A stretch of DNA of 64,000 nucleotides from Tubulanus polymorphus (GCF_964204645.1 NC_134026.1:7378001-7442000), one strand, 5' to 3'. Numbered from the stretch's first letter, positions 10,701-21,535 are shown. Numbers and translations are program-made. Notes: generated from the sequence alone by a model not told the origin.

Positions 10701-13700
10701 TCTTCTACATGGCGTGTCAAGCCCCAAACGGTCTGCAGTCAATATGGCGTGTCAGGCCCCAAACGATTTTCCGTACAAACAAATGAATAATTGTCATTAA
10801 TTATCATAAATATTCAAAGATTTATCAGTTTGTCAATCATTTAGACTTAGAAAAAAGGCAAATATTGTTTCAAAAAGCTCCTCGAATCACGCTGTCTTCT
10901 ACATGGCGTGTCAGGCCCCAAATGTTCTGCAGTCAATATGGCGTGTCAGGCCCCAAACGGTCTGCAGAATAGCTTCAATTGAGACATGGCGTGAGAAGAC
11001 CCGAATGATTTTCCGTACAAACTAATGAATAATTGTCATTAATTATCATAAATATTCAAAGATTTATCATTCTCCGTGGATTGTCAGTCATTTAGACTCA
11101 GAAAAAAGGCAAATATTGTTTCAAAAATAGCTCCTCAAATCACGCTGTCTTTCACATGGCGTGTCAGGCCCCAAATGTTCTGCAGCCAATATGGCGTGTC
11201 AGGCCCCAAACGGTCTGCAGAATAGCTTCAATTGAGACATGGCGTGAGAAGACCCGAACGATTTTCCGTATAAATAAATGAATAATTGTCATTGATTATC
11301 ATAAATATTCAAAGATTTATCATTCTACGTGGATTGTCAATCATTTAGACTCAGAACAAAAGGCAAATATTGTTTCAAAAAGCTCCTAAAATCACGCTGT
11401 CTTCTACATGGCGTGTCAAGCCCCAAACGGTCTGCAGTCAATATGGCGTGTCAGGCCCCAAACGATTTTCCGTACAAACAAATGAATTATTGTCATTAAT
11501 TATCATAAATATTCAAAGATTTATCAGTTTGTCAATCATTTAGACTTAGAAAAAAGGCAAATATTGTTTCAAAAAGCTCCTCGAATCACGCTGTCTTCTA
11601 CATGGCGTGTCAGGCCCCAAATGTTCTGCAGTCAATATGGCGTGTCAGGCCCCAAACGGTCTGCAGAATAGCTTCAATTGAGACATGGCGTGAGAAGACC
11701 CGAATGATTTTCCGTACAAACTAATGAATAATTGTCATTAATTATCATAAATATTCAAAGATTTATCATTATACATGGTTTGTCAATCATTTAGACTTAG
11801 AAAAAAAGGCAAATATTGTTTCAAAAAGCTCCTCAAATCACGCTGTCTTTCACATGGCGTGTCAGGCCCCAAATGTTCTGCAGTCAATATGGCGTGTCAG
11901 GCCCCAAATGGTCTGCAGAATAGCTTCAATTGAGACATGGCGTGAGAAGACCCGAACGATTTTCCGTACAAACAAATGAAAAATTGTCATTGATTATCAT
12001 AAATATTCAAAGATTTATCATTCTACGTGGATTGTCAATCATTTAGACTCAGAACAAAAGGCAAATATTGTTTCAAAAAGCTCCTAAAATCACGCTGTCT
12101 TCTACATGGCGTGTCAGGCCCCAAACGGTCTGCAGAATAGCTTCAATTGAGACATGGCGTGAGAAGACCCGAACGATTTTTCCGTACAAACAAATGAATA
12201 ATTGTCACTAATTGTCTTAAATGTTCAATGATTAATCCTTCTATATGATTTGTCAATTATTTAGTCTTAGAAAAAAGCAAATACTGTTACAAAAAGCTCC
12301 TAAAACCACGCTGTCTTCTACATGGCGTGTCAGGCCCCAAAGTGTTCTGCCGCCAATATGGCGTGAGAGTACGCGATCAGTTTTCTATGGAAGCAATTAA
12401 TTGTCACTAATCATATCTTTAGTTTCAATTAGTTATATATTGTTCATAATCATAAAGTCTAAGAAAAAAAAACAAATACTGCTAGAAAAATCGCGATTTG
12501 TCTTCTATATGGCGTGTCAGGCCCCAAACGGTCTACAGAATATAGCTTCAATTTACATGGCGTGAGAGGACCCGATCAGTTTTCCGTAGAAATAAATGAG
12601 AAATTGTGACTGATTATCTTAAATTAGTACAATAATCATTAAGTCTTAGAAATAGGTTTATAAATCGTTGTTTCTATTTTGTTCATATGTAAAAATATAC
12701 AAAATCGCTTATGTAAATGTAGCTGATGATCTCCTGATCGTCTCGCACCATAACGGAAACCTATAAAAAACATATTCGAAGAATTTTACATAAAAATCTG
12801 TCGATATATATGCATCTGAATATAGTTATGAAGTAAAAACGGGATATAATTTTCTTTCAAAGTGGTTGCACTGAACGGAATACTACAATATAACGTATAA
12901 GTACATATTATATTTAGACAATATTTAGTAAGTATATATTTAGACAATAAGTTAAGAAAAAATAGAAATTCATTACACATTGACATACCGGTACTTGAAA
13001 TTATCTCATTCAGGTTTTACACGTCGTATCGGACTTAAAAACGTGGTCCGTTCGACGCGAACATATATCTTCGTTCCGCGTGAATTATATATAGTCTGCA
13101 TTTTACTCGGGGCTTGTGACGCCATGTCAGATATGGCGTGACAAGCCCCGGGGCTTGTGACGCCATGTTCTGCTGATTCTTAAGATTGACTTCACTCCTT
13201 CATCCTCTCTCTACAGGGGTCAGGTTACACAGTCACTGCTTTATCCATGTCCACAGAACCAAATCAGTTTGATTTGTGGACTGACTGTGGAACTAGTCCC
13301 CAAATAGCTCATCCTCACTTGTCGGGGTTCGATTGCCTCCCACCAAGGCTCACACCAACACAAACTCGGGGGCCGTAGATCCTTCATTGGCGTTCTACAT
13401 TGCCCAAGATTTCTTAGACAGCTCAGCAGCCACCAGTTTATGTATTAAGCCAATCAGCTATGGTGTTTTGATAGAGCAAATTTGTCGCTAAACAAAAAGG
13501 TATCTGATTGGCTTACGAGATAAACGGGTGGCTGCTGAGCGGCAACTTGCCCGCCAAGAAATCATGAGTGGTGTAATAGACCAATGAAGGGTCTACAGCC
13601 AGAGTTTGTGTTGGCGTCAGCTTCGACGGCAGACAATCGAACCCTGGCAAGTGAGGATGTAGATACTCAAGCATAAGTCAACATATTTCCTTGACTTCAC

Positions 13701-16700
13701 ATCTTCATACAAGTGATGCTGATTTTTTATTTTCTTCAGTGCACGTTTAGACGCGAATTCTTATTATCAGGAATTTCTGTTATTTCTAGGATACGGAACT
13801 ACAACAGAAAATTGACATCGAGATAAAAATGAGAGATGGAACGGCGAAATTACTGGCTGCATCTAAACACCCCGTACAATTACTGGAGGCTGCTAAGAGT
13901 CTATTGACATCGAACACTAGAGTTTTAGCTTATATGTCTGAATTACAGAAACGTAAATCAGATGAGATACTTCATAAAAACAAGTGAGTTCCCTTAACCT
14001 TCAACACCTCTCCTTCCTCTCACCTTTGTCTCTTGAATTTTGTTATAGATGTTGCTCTCGCGCCCCACACATAAAATGTTCAATTTCAGTCCAAAATTTG
14101 TATCAAATTAAACTCTGAGTCATAAACTAACCACTAGTCATGCACTCCTTTCATTACTAGTTGATTATAGGCCTACTAATCTGATCAGCTAGGGCCAACT
14201 TCGGTTTTCGTAGCTAATTGACTAGTGATCGGAACTAATAACCCCGAACGCACTATAGTTTGGCTGTAACGTATTTCACAGTGTTGGCCATCTTCGAAAT
14301 GGGTCGGGACTACAGCGACCGTGCTCAATCCTGTGGTCCGGACCATAGTTCCGACTAACTGATATTTGGTTTCGTTTAATTCGACTTTAGTCGATAACCG
14401 AAGTTTGGCTAGGGTTAGCTGTCATCAGATCATATGACCAGTCAATGTTGGTTCACCAGCCAATTGAAACCCTGGGTTGTGAACAGTTGATTCAATTTGA
14501 CGATGTCATGGTCATTCAATATGGCTGCTATTTGAGCTGCATGGTTGATTATTTTTAGGATAGCACAAGGAAATCAAGTTCCATGTAAGGCTAAAGTTGC
14601 ATTATCAGGTAAACTCATTATATATATTCAAGGGAGAATAGGGGTATGTGTATGTAGTCAGGGTTTCAGGGAGTTTAATCAACTATAATGAATATCTGTG
14701 ATGTGTTAATGTATTACAGATATACGAATACCATTGATGTGGAAAGATTCGGATCATTTCAAAAATAAAGGAGGTATATATTTTTTCTCATTCAAATTAA
14801 GACTTTTACTGTGTTCTAATGCATCATTATAGAATATTTCTATGGATTTACACCTAATACTCAAGTAAACATTATCATTTGCACATTTCTTGATTCATGC
14901 TATGTATGCTTTATTGTGTATGTCTGTATTGTGAATACTGTATTCTTTTTCCCTGTATTGTGTATGCTGTATTGTGTGGTCTGTATTTTGTATTGTGTAT
15001 GGCTGTATTTTGTATGCTGCATTCTTTATGCCTGTATTGTGTGTGTGTATGGCCGTATTTTGTATGCTGTATTGTGCATGGCTGTATTTTGTATGCTGCA
15101 TTCTTTATGCCTGTATTGTGTGTGTGTATGGCCGTATTTTGTATGCTGTATTGTGCATGGCTGTATTTTGTATGCTGTATTCTGTATGCCTGTATTGTGT
15201 ATTGTATTATTTCAGATCACCGCCGCTATGCTGTATTTTGTATGCTGAAAATTGGAACTGAAATTTTTGACACAACGTTGATAAAATCAGTTGATAGAAG
15301 TCTAACGGATATCACGTTTAATGATGTGATTATCTTGTAAGTTCTCATCGTCGTAGTAACCTCTCGTTTTAACGGATTACATTGTTAAACTCTGTTTTGA
15401 AATGTTGATTTTGTTTCGTTTTGTTTTTTCAGCAATGAGATAGGGTTTGATTTCCAGTGTATATTAGAGGTTTACTGTCATAAAGTTCACGACGATTTGA
15501 CGATAGCGAGCACTCCGAAGAAATTGAAGAAAAAACTGAATGAATTTTCAAACTCGCTCGGACAAAACGTCGGTCGAAGACTGTCGGGACTCGTACGTAT
15601 CAGTTCATACACATCCGAAATCTCAATATCTAAACCCGATATTTCAATGATTTCTCATAAATCTCAAATACTTTAAAGATACTTTATTTTTATAGACCTC
15701 ATATTTTGATATATTTCTCATAGTTCATCTTTGAATGTCAGATATTTTGCAATTTAGTATTTACAGAATCTCGGATACTATTTTGATATTCTGTGGATTT
15801 GTTATATTCTGTAGGTTTTGCTTATTAACTATTTCACGTACATTGTTTTACAGAAAGATGAAGATATAATGAACAGTATGCTAGTGTAAGTGTCTTTCTT
15901 CCACTCTCTCATATATCTACAGCACTATGATAATAATTATTGATATTTATATAGCGCAGGTATCCTAACCTGAGTGAGTTTAGATGCGCTCCAATTTTGG
16001 TATTATTACCCCCCAGCCTATAACTCTAGTCTATGTATCAGTCATCTCTTCCTAAGGAGAAGTAACATCCTAGCAGCTTTTAAGCGCTTAGGAGTCATTT
16101 ATTAGGCCAGGGCCCCATTTACTCCTGGGTGGAGAGAGGCAATAAGGATAAGTGTCTTGCGCGAGGAGATTACAGCAATGTACGGGGTTCCAACCCACAA
16201 CCTGGCTTCCCAGAGTCGAACGCTCTAACCGCTTGGCCACACTGCACGCTTACCTGCTATAGTTGTCTGAGTATGAGTGTTTGTGTATATTACAGAGGTC
16301 CCAGGTTTGATCTCGTGGCTCAAGCGACGTTAACTGTGGATGAAATAAAAGACTCAATCGGAACTTATGAATTGAAATTAATGAATACTTCAACTAGTTC
16401 AGGTAAACATCTCTGTTTCTGAGTCTCCCTCTCTCTCTCTACATCAATATACATCAGTGTTTAATGTGTCTCAATGATTTTCTATATGCTCTGTGATGTT
16501 TAATGATGTTCTGTGATGACAACATGATCCATGATGTTTAATGATGTTCTGTGATGTTTTTTGTTATAGGAGGTGATGTTGGTTTAAACAGTGAATTACC
16601 GTTATTTGGTCATTTCTGTTGTCGTTTGGCCGCTCAACCGTACTGTTTACTCAGTGATACTGTATCCGGATACTTGCATTTACAGGTTAGCAGCTACACT

Positions 16701-19700
16701 TTCTTTATACTGTCGACGTTGGTTGAAATAGGTCCAATTTTCAAACGGCTGTAGATTTTTACTATCTTTACTTAAGATATTACTGTAACAGAAAAAGTTG
16801 TACAGTTTTGTCTCTAGTTTCTATTCCTACCATTTTTAGCTAGGTGTGGACACTTGAGTTTAAGGTAAAAAATATTTTGAATGATATCTACCGCTGTGGC
16901 CTGTGTTCACATACAGGCGAGTCGATTTCATCAGCACTGTCACTAGATTCGGACCCCAATTCAGCATCTAAATCATTTTCATTTGTGTCTGAATTCATAA
17001 AAATTTCTCAAATATCATCGTCGCTCAATTTACGAGACATAATAATCCTTTTATACTCTTTATAATATTGAAATAGTCAATCAAAACTGGTTTCCATTCT
17101 TACAAAATCTACTTCCGGTTTGTAATCGCTGAATTTGACGCTTAACTGCTATATATTCTTGAGAAGCAACAGATACTTTTCTTGGTCACAATTGGTTCAG
17201 GAGTTCATGCTGCTTCAGTTGAGAGGCGCTAAATCTAAAACCATAACTGATTTTTCATGACGGAACGTCGAAATTCCACAATGTCCGTTTCTCGCCAAAC
17301 GGCAAGACCGGTTCATGAACGACCACTTCCGCCAGACCCGTAACGTAAGGGTTAATTCTAAACCTCATCTTCAGAGGAACACAATGATATCAAGGAATTG
17401 TGTTCCTCTGAAGATGAGGTTCAGAATTAACCTCGAAACTGTTAGCAAATTGAAATTTTCTCTACAAATCTACTGCGGGTTTTTATTTGTTAATATTTTT
17501 GGGGGAAATGATAACATAGATTTCTTGAAAAAGTTGTACTAGAAATGAATCAAACTTGAAATCACTGGTTATTTGTCTGAAATTCTACAGTGGATTATCA
17601 TACAGAAATATTCACGAATTTCTCGGCCCAGTAAAAGATATATGTAGAAATTTACTACAAAGTTACAAGCCAGGAACTGTATAAATATGTCGTATAAAAA
17701 ATCTCTCTGTTCCGGTGAAATCGGTAAAAATGAAGTAATTGTATTTGGAAGTGTAAACACTGCAAATGCGAGTGAAACTGTTACAAGCATTATTGTTGTA
17801 CGTTTTGATTTTGTAGTTTTCTGATCAGACGAAACCATATTTGAACCTCTGAATAACTGAACTATTATAACAGTATTTGATGTTAGAATCAAAGATAAAG
17901 GCAGCACGTAAACCAGGATAACAAATACCGCAAAAAAGGTTATTTGGTCAAATAATCCGTGGTAACATCCAACAACCTGGTCTGATAAATGTATCAACAA
18001 AGCCGGGCTGAGATATAGAACCAGTACATTCACTGCAGTAATTATCAATGTAACAAATCTAGCGAATCTCGGTGTACATATCAAACGTGATGTGAATGGC
18101 AAGAGCACAACTGCCGCACGTTCTAGAGATATTGCTACGATTAACCACGTACTATTGCAGGCTCCAAGTGTCGTTAAAAATTCATAGATTTGACAACCGA
18201 CCACTGAATTCATGATTAAGATAGGACCATCTTCGACATGGAATAAAACAAACTGTAAAACAGGCATCAGCGTCAAACTGATACAGTGTATGGTATCGCT
18301 GAGAGACAAAACGATAAGATAGTTAGCGTAAGATAAACTGCGGAATCTGCGACTAATCATTATGAGGAAAGTAGCTGAATTTCCGAAGGCTCCTAACACG
18401 AACAAGATAGGCAGAATGACCAATGTCACAGTACGGTAGCTCCCTGATCTGTTCACTACAGACATTAGAGCGATGTAACTGTTTTAAGGTCGGGCAATTT
18501 GCATACGAGTTGAATTCGATTCATACATATCAAATCAGTGTCCTGACTGACAGTGTACTGACCGTCTGAGAGTGTACTGACTGTGTGAGAGTGTACTGAC
18601 GATCTGAGAATTTACTGACTTGTCAGAGAATGTACCGGAACTGACCGTGTCTTCTCACGTATCGGAATATTAGTTAAACTTTGATATCAAGAGATCATTA
18701 AACTCTTTATAAACAGTTACAATTCATTGGTAGGATTCATTGCTAAAGGTAAATAGAAAATCAATTCTCAGAAATCTGACACAATTTACTCAAGAGTTTA
18801 TAAAAGTTTATTATTGTGTGAAATATGAATGTAACTGAATGAAATATTCAATATTCGTTGTACAAGAATTCATTGTAAATGTTGAAATATCTAATAGCAA
18901 AACATGTGCGGTAACAGACATTTCAAACACACTCACAATACAGTCTGTTCTCTGTTCAGATTCGACTCATTTGAATTCGAGAGTCAAATATTAAACGGAT
19001 AACAGCAGAACCGAGTTCCGAAGCATTTGAATTAAGAAAAAAAGAATTTTCTAAATATCCATAACCTCTTCCAAAAATAGCCCCAATCTAATCCAGGTAT
19101 TTTAACCTAGGACGCTTGCCTCGTACCTAACCACTAGACTTACCAAATTCTGACTGATGACTGACTCAGTCAGTTAGTCCGCTTTCGGTTTGGTGACCCA
19201 GTTGTTGTTACCAGTCAAGTATAGTGACCCACCATCATTCTCTGATTTCTCATTCTCTCGAATTTGTTGAGCAGTTCTTAAATGGTTCTGAATTGGAGTA
19301 ATTTCTGCTTAATATTTCATATTTTAGGGAAAAGGTAACATAGATATAGATGAACAGTCAACCCCCGATATACCGCCCTCCCATATACCGCCGCCCCGGC
19401 CTACCACCAGGTTTTCTCAATGTACGGTACATCTCTATACAACAGGGTCCGATTTAAGCACTTGTCCGATTACCCGGGACAAGTATATTCTCATCAGGGC
19501 AAGTAGGCTATCATTATCACTTGTCTACCGGGCTTGTGCAATTTTATGTCCTAAAGCTTTTATCCCACTCGATACAACGGATGATAGTACCTGCACCATT
19601 CGGACTGCCTGTGAAGCGCAAGTAGCTTTTGGAGGGGGCGAGCGAAATTTCAAATGATTGGCCCTAGGGCAAGTGGCTTTGATTCCTTAGAGTGGACCCT

Positions 19701-20950
19701 GTACAAATACATAATGAAACACCCCAGATATACCGCCATACTCTCTATACCGCCAAAATGGTTCTGCACCGATGTGGACGGTATATCGGGGGCTGACGGT
19801 ACATGTAATTGTTGTGAATAGTTAAACATATTGTATTGTTTTGTATTTACAGTGTAAAAGGGATAACACGCAATGGAATCAATATTGGTGCTCGTTAAAG
19901 AATCTAAAAATGTCATTCTGGAAAAGTTGTGAAACTGCTGAAACGGAAAAACCGGAATTCATAATTCCTGTTACGAAGGTAAATATTCAATGGCGCCCGC
20001 CTCTCGAGTCTCCAACTCAAAATTAGCTGGACCAAATTTAAATCTAAAGCCTTCACCCCTCCTAAATACGGGCCTGCCCTAGAAAACTAATGTCAATCGA
20101 GAAAGTAGAGGATACGTTTTTGGAGCCTATACAGTCGGAAGTCACCCTCCCTGATCTGACATTATTGGCCTTCAACAAGAATTGTTGTTTATTTTTAGCA
20201 CAGTCAGATTTGTGAAGGAACTCAAGATCCGCCGATTTGCGATTCAGAACGTTCTCACTCTTTTCAAATCATCGACACAGTGAACTGTGAACAGCATACG
20301 CTGTGTACTGATACTAGTGAACAGACTGCCACCTGGTGGGAGGCGTTACAACAACATCTATTAGATCAAGGTATAGTATAGTCTATCATCATACCACAGG
20401 CGTGGATCTAGGGGGTCTTACAGGTCTTCTGGAAGACCCTCAAAAAATTTTGTGCCCTCAAAAAATTTCATGACTCAAAATACAGGAAATGGCTTCTAAT
20501 CACAACTTGAATCTCAAAATTTTCTGGGGGGCCTCAGATCCCAGTATCATCTAACACACAGATCCTCACATGCCACAGTATCATCTAACACAGATCCTCA
20601 CGGCATGCCACAGTAAAGACTCATGTATGTGTATATTTCAGTTGTATGGAAACAAGCTTGTGAAACTGTGATGAATATTAAAATGCCTTCACCGAAAAGA
20701 TTACCATCATTTTTACGTAAAGATTCATTAACGCTGTACGAGGAAACTGAAATAGGTAAATAAAGCCTTAGTAAGTCAAACAATTTAGTTAATCGAACAA
20801 CTAGGTGGGGCCTAATTGTTTGAACAATTCTCACCGTTTATTGATTGTTTATTTGTTTTATTTGTAGATTTGTCAAAAGCATCTTGCACTTCATTGCACC
20901 ACAGTTCAATAAAACCTACAGACCGGCGCAAATCAGCTAGTAATGTGTAA
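7702..20950 (+). CDS. RTKN: Rhotekin (Rho-GTPase effector: HR1, anillin-like C2, PH domains)
   Basis: Manual splicing gives 13 exons: 7702-7851, 13790-13983, 14559-14608, 14720-14773, 15216-15336, 15433-15592, 15854-15885, 16296-16402, 16570-16685, 19853-19978, 20199-20370, 20642-20755, 20868-20950. All phases agree and the product is 492 residues. Rhotekin binds GTP-loaded Rho through its N-terminal HR1 repeat, seen here as FYFRQMAAKLE-DTELQQKIDIEIKMRDG and LLTSNTRVLAYMSELQ (residues 38-110). RIPLMWKDSDHFKNKG and RYAVFCMLKIGTEIFDT..VDRSLTDITF mark the anillin-homology region. GHFCCRLAAQPYCLLSD leads into the PH domain (WNQYWCSLKN..WWEALQQHLLD), followed by a short tail ending SASNV. That tail is shorter than in vertebrate RTKN. 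The first intron holds a 5-kb transposon; the intron 16686-19852 carries an antisense GPCR. A polyadenylation signal is at 21503. Confidence 0.93.
8230..13195. mobile_element. 5-kb inverted-repeat transposon filled with satellite
   Basis: The outer ends are inverted: CAATCTTAAG at 8239-8248 and CTTAAGATTG at 13179-13188, followed inward on both sides by GGCGTCACAAGCCCC and GGCTTGTCACGCCAT, making imperfect arms of about 80 bp. TCCTTCATCC lies directly outside both ends (8220-8229, 13196-13205), consistent with a 10-bp target-site duplication. No transposase frame is present, so the copy is non-autonomous. The interior is a tandem array whose units contain TGGCGTGTCAGGCCCC, a relative of the terminal sequence. 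TSDs of 9-11 bp with long inverted arms are known for Mutator-like elements, but assignment to that superfamily is inference. Confidence 0.7.
8750..12600. repeat. Tandem satellite, about 190-257-bp units with higher-order period of 699 bp
   Basis: CACGCTGTCTT recurs 14 times between about 9250 and 12310 at spacings of roughly 191-257 bp. Short units lack one copy of the GGCGTGTCAGGCCCC half. Between 10680 and 12080 the pattern of short-long-long units repeats at 699 bp: the truncated junction TTTATCAGTTTG starts at 10821 and again at 11520. Edge units (8750-9250, 12240-12600) are more diverged, as expected for arrays homogenised from the centre. Confidence 0.85.
13285..13655. repeat. Foldback MITE, CTCACTTG..GGGTTCGATTG family
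   Basis: The outer arms (CCTCACTTGTCGGGGTTCGA at left, TCGAACCCTGGCAAGTGAGG at right) and inner arms (CAGCAGCCACC..AAGCCAATCAG against CTGATTGGCTTA..GGTGGCTGCTGAG) are inverted. A second copy of the family lies at 29335-29668 in the opposite gene neighbourhood. No coding capacity. Confidence 0.7.
14185..14420. repeat. Foldback MITE, CTAGGGCCAACTTCGGTT family
   Basis: Left GCTAGGGCCAACTTCGGTT near 14189 and right CCGAAGTTTGGCTAGGG near 14398 are inverted with few mismatches. A related fragment with CCGATAACTGAAGTTGGTCC lies near 24365-24390. It sits in the rhotekin intron 13984-14558. Confidence 0.6.
14890..15215 (+). repeat. Intronic minisatellite built from the start of the next rhotekin exon
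   Basis: Units of GTATGCTGTATTnTGTATG and variants fill the last 320 bp of the intron. The exon that follows (from 15216) begins with CGCTATGCTGTATTTTGTATG coding for R-Y-A-V-F-C-M, so the array and the exon share the same sequence. The exon match to rhotekin proves the exon is real and not just more repeat. The open frames seen across this array are repeat translations. Confidence 0.8.
15928..16258 (-). mobile_element. tRNA-derived SINE
   Basis: Read on the minus strand, the head (16258-16170) contains a good type-2 tRNA A-box TGGCCAAGCGGTTAGAGCG and a damaged B-box GGGTTGGAACCCC. It is followed by a body with AAATGACTCCTAAGCGCTTA and a tail TGCGCTATATAAATATCAAT. The tail style matches ends of CR1/L2-type LINEs. 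A 170-bp head-less copy lies at 43262-43432. It ends about 40 bp before the rhotekin exon at 16296. Confidence 0.75.
16440..16569 (+). repeat. Short GTGATGTTTAATGAT tandem repeat abutting a rhotekin 3' splice site
   Basis: About four imperfect units of TCTGTGATGTTTAATGATGT run into TTTTTTGTTATAG. The exon that follows starts GGAGGTGATGTTGGTTTAA, which resembles the repeat. The match is weaker than in the other exon-edge arrays. Confidence 0.5.
17351..17431. repeat. Near-perfect 81-nt hairpin (35-bp arms, 11-nt loop)
   Basis: Arms 17351-17385 and 17397-17431 pair with a single mismatch; the core is CCTCATCTTCAGAGGAACAC. The size fits a miRNA or siRNA precursor, but MITEs also look like this. 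It lies in the rhotekin intron, just beyond the stop codon of the antisense GPCR. Confidence 0.6.
17569..18465 (-). CDS. Rhodopsin-family (class A) GPCR, FMRFamide-receptor-like, intronless
   Basis: A single open frame of 298 residues contains seven hydrophobic segments. TM1 starts at residue 11 (VTLVILPILFVLGAFGN, with the conserved Asn). TM3 ends SLERA in place of DRY. The loop-3 Cys (VVGCQIYEFL) can pair with VVGCYHGL in extracellular loop 2. TM6 is TTIMLVTVSLAFAVFTLP and TM7 is VVNFYIYLLLGREIREYF, a variant of NPxxY seen in invertebrate peptide receptors. Members signal from the plasma membrane through G proteins; the ligand cannot be read from sequence. The gene lies antisense inside a rhotekin intron. 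The damaged paralogue at 1-249 suggests local duplication. The start Met is the first in frame and precedes the TM1 region by a short N-terminus with one N-x-S glycosylation site (NRS). Confidence 0.85.
   Translation of the reverse strand: MSVVNRSGSYRTVTLVILPILFVLGAFGNSATFLIMISRRFRSLSYANYLIVLSLSDTIHCISLTLMPVLQFVLFHVEDGPILIMNSVVGCQIYEFLTTLGACNSTWLIVAISLERAAVVLLPFTSRLICTPRFARFVTLIITAVNVLVLYLSPALLIHLSDQVVGCYHGLFDQITFFAVFVILVYVLPLSLILTSNTVIIVQLFRGSNMVSSDQKTTKSKRTTIMLVTVSLAFAVFTLPNTITSFLPISPEQRDFLYDIFIQFLACNFVVNFYIYLLLGREIREYFCMIIHCRISDK
18540..18640. repeat. Short tandem repeat (GAGAGTGTACTGACnGTCT)
   Basis: Four imperfect units of about 22 bp lie upstream of the antisense GPCR start. No other structure is seen in the stretch 18640-19360 apart from AT-rich intron text. 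Confidence 0.6.
19361..19800. mobile_element. MITE-like element with CCCCCGATATACCG inverted termini
   Basis: Left GTCAACCCCCGATATACCGCC near 19365 and right GGTATATCGGGGGCTGACGG near 19781 are inverted, with extra internal GATATACCGCC copies near 19725. There is no transposase frame. The element lies just before the rhotekin PH-domain exon at 19853. Confidence 0.6.
20395..20545. mobile_element. Fragment of a CAGGGGCGGATC-type element
   Basis: CAGGCGTGGATCTAGGGGGTC at 20398 resembles the terminal motif of the elements at 23462-23758 and 35060-35630. It lacks a convincing right end. Confidence 0.4.
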
Positions 20951-21535
20951 CCTTGTCACCAGGGAGAGCTGATCGTAATGTGTAAAATAGCCACCAGGGG
21001 GAGCCGACATCAATGTTTAACTAGCTACGAGAGGGAGCTGATCGTAATGTGTAAACTAGCCACTAGAGCGAGCTGATAGCAATATGTGGACCAGCCACTA
21101 GAGGGAGCTGATCTTATTGTGTAAACTAGCCACTAGGGAGCTGTTATTGTTGTATTATTGTCTACGAGTAGTGCATGAACTATCCACTAGAGGGAGCTTT
21201 TCAATATGGGTTTAGAGGGGTTCATTATGACCCCTTACAGGATTCAGAGGGGTTCGATGTGACCTCCTTACAGAGTTCAGAGGAGTTCAATACGTCCCCT
21301 TTACAGGGTTAAGAGGTGCATGCATCACTTAATTGTGAACCGAATTCAAACATTTTCAAAAGAGACTTGTAGTGAGTCACGTGTCTAAGGGAAACATGTT
21401 TCAATATTGTTTGTGTTTCTCATTATTTTAATACAATGTTCTATATTTGTATAAATTTACACTTAAATCTTGTAACTTCCACATTTTGTGGTTAAAATAT
21501 GTAATAAAACAAACGCATATTAAAGAATGAAACTA
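20951..21535 (+). other. Rhotekin 3' UTR with tandem array and polyA signal
   Basis: The UTR opens with about six 32-35-bp tandem units (to about 21200). The first unit starts inside the coding sequence, on the last codons and the stop. A second array of about 43-bp units with GGGGTTC and CCTTACAG cores follows at 21210-21315. AATAAA at 21503-21508 followed by a TGTTT-rich stretch is the likely cleavage region. Confidence 0.7.
20957..21197 (+). promoter_or_regulatory. Cluster of seven CTCF-like core motifs
   Basis: Sites at 20957, 20991, 21025, 21060, 21095, 21130 and 21184 read CCACCAGGGGGAGC, CCACTAGAGGGAGC and close variants. The best ones match the published bilaterian CTCF core (CCACNAGGGGGCGC type) apart from one or two bases. 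Spacing is 30-55 bp because each lies in one unit of the tandem array. That a protein binds here is inference. Confidence 0.4.

Noticed and set aside
8750-12600. Direct repeats spaced by apparently different DNA, CRISPR-like at first glance
   Set aside because: The whole unit, not only a short repeat, is conserved between copies, so this is a satellite inside a transposon.
14897-15340. Cys/Tyr-rich open frames up to 147 residues
   Set aside because: They are minisatellite translations; only the final part (from 15216) is coding, as a rhotekin exon in one frame.
16170-16258. Functional tRNA gene on the minus strand
   Set aside because: The B-box is damaged and the sequence continues into a SINE body with a LINE-like tail, so it is a SINE head.
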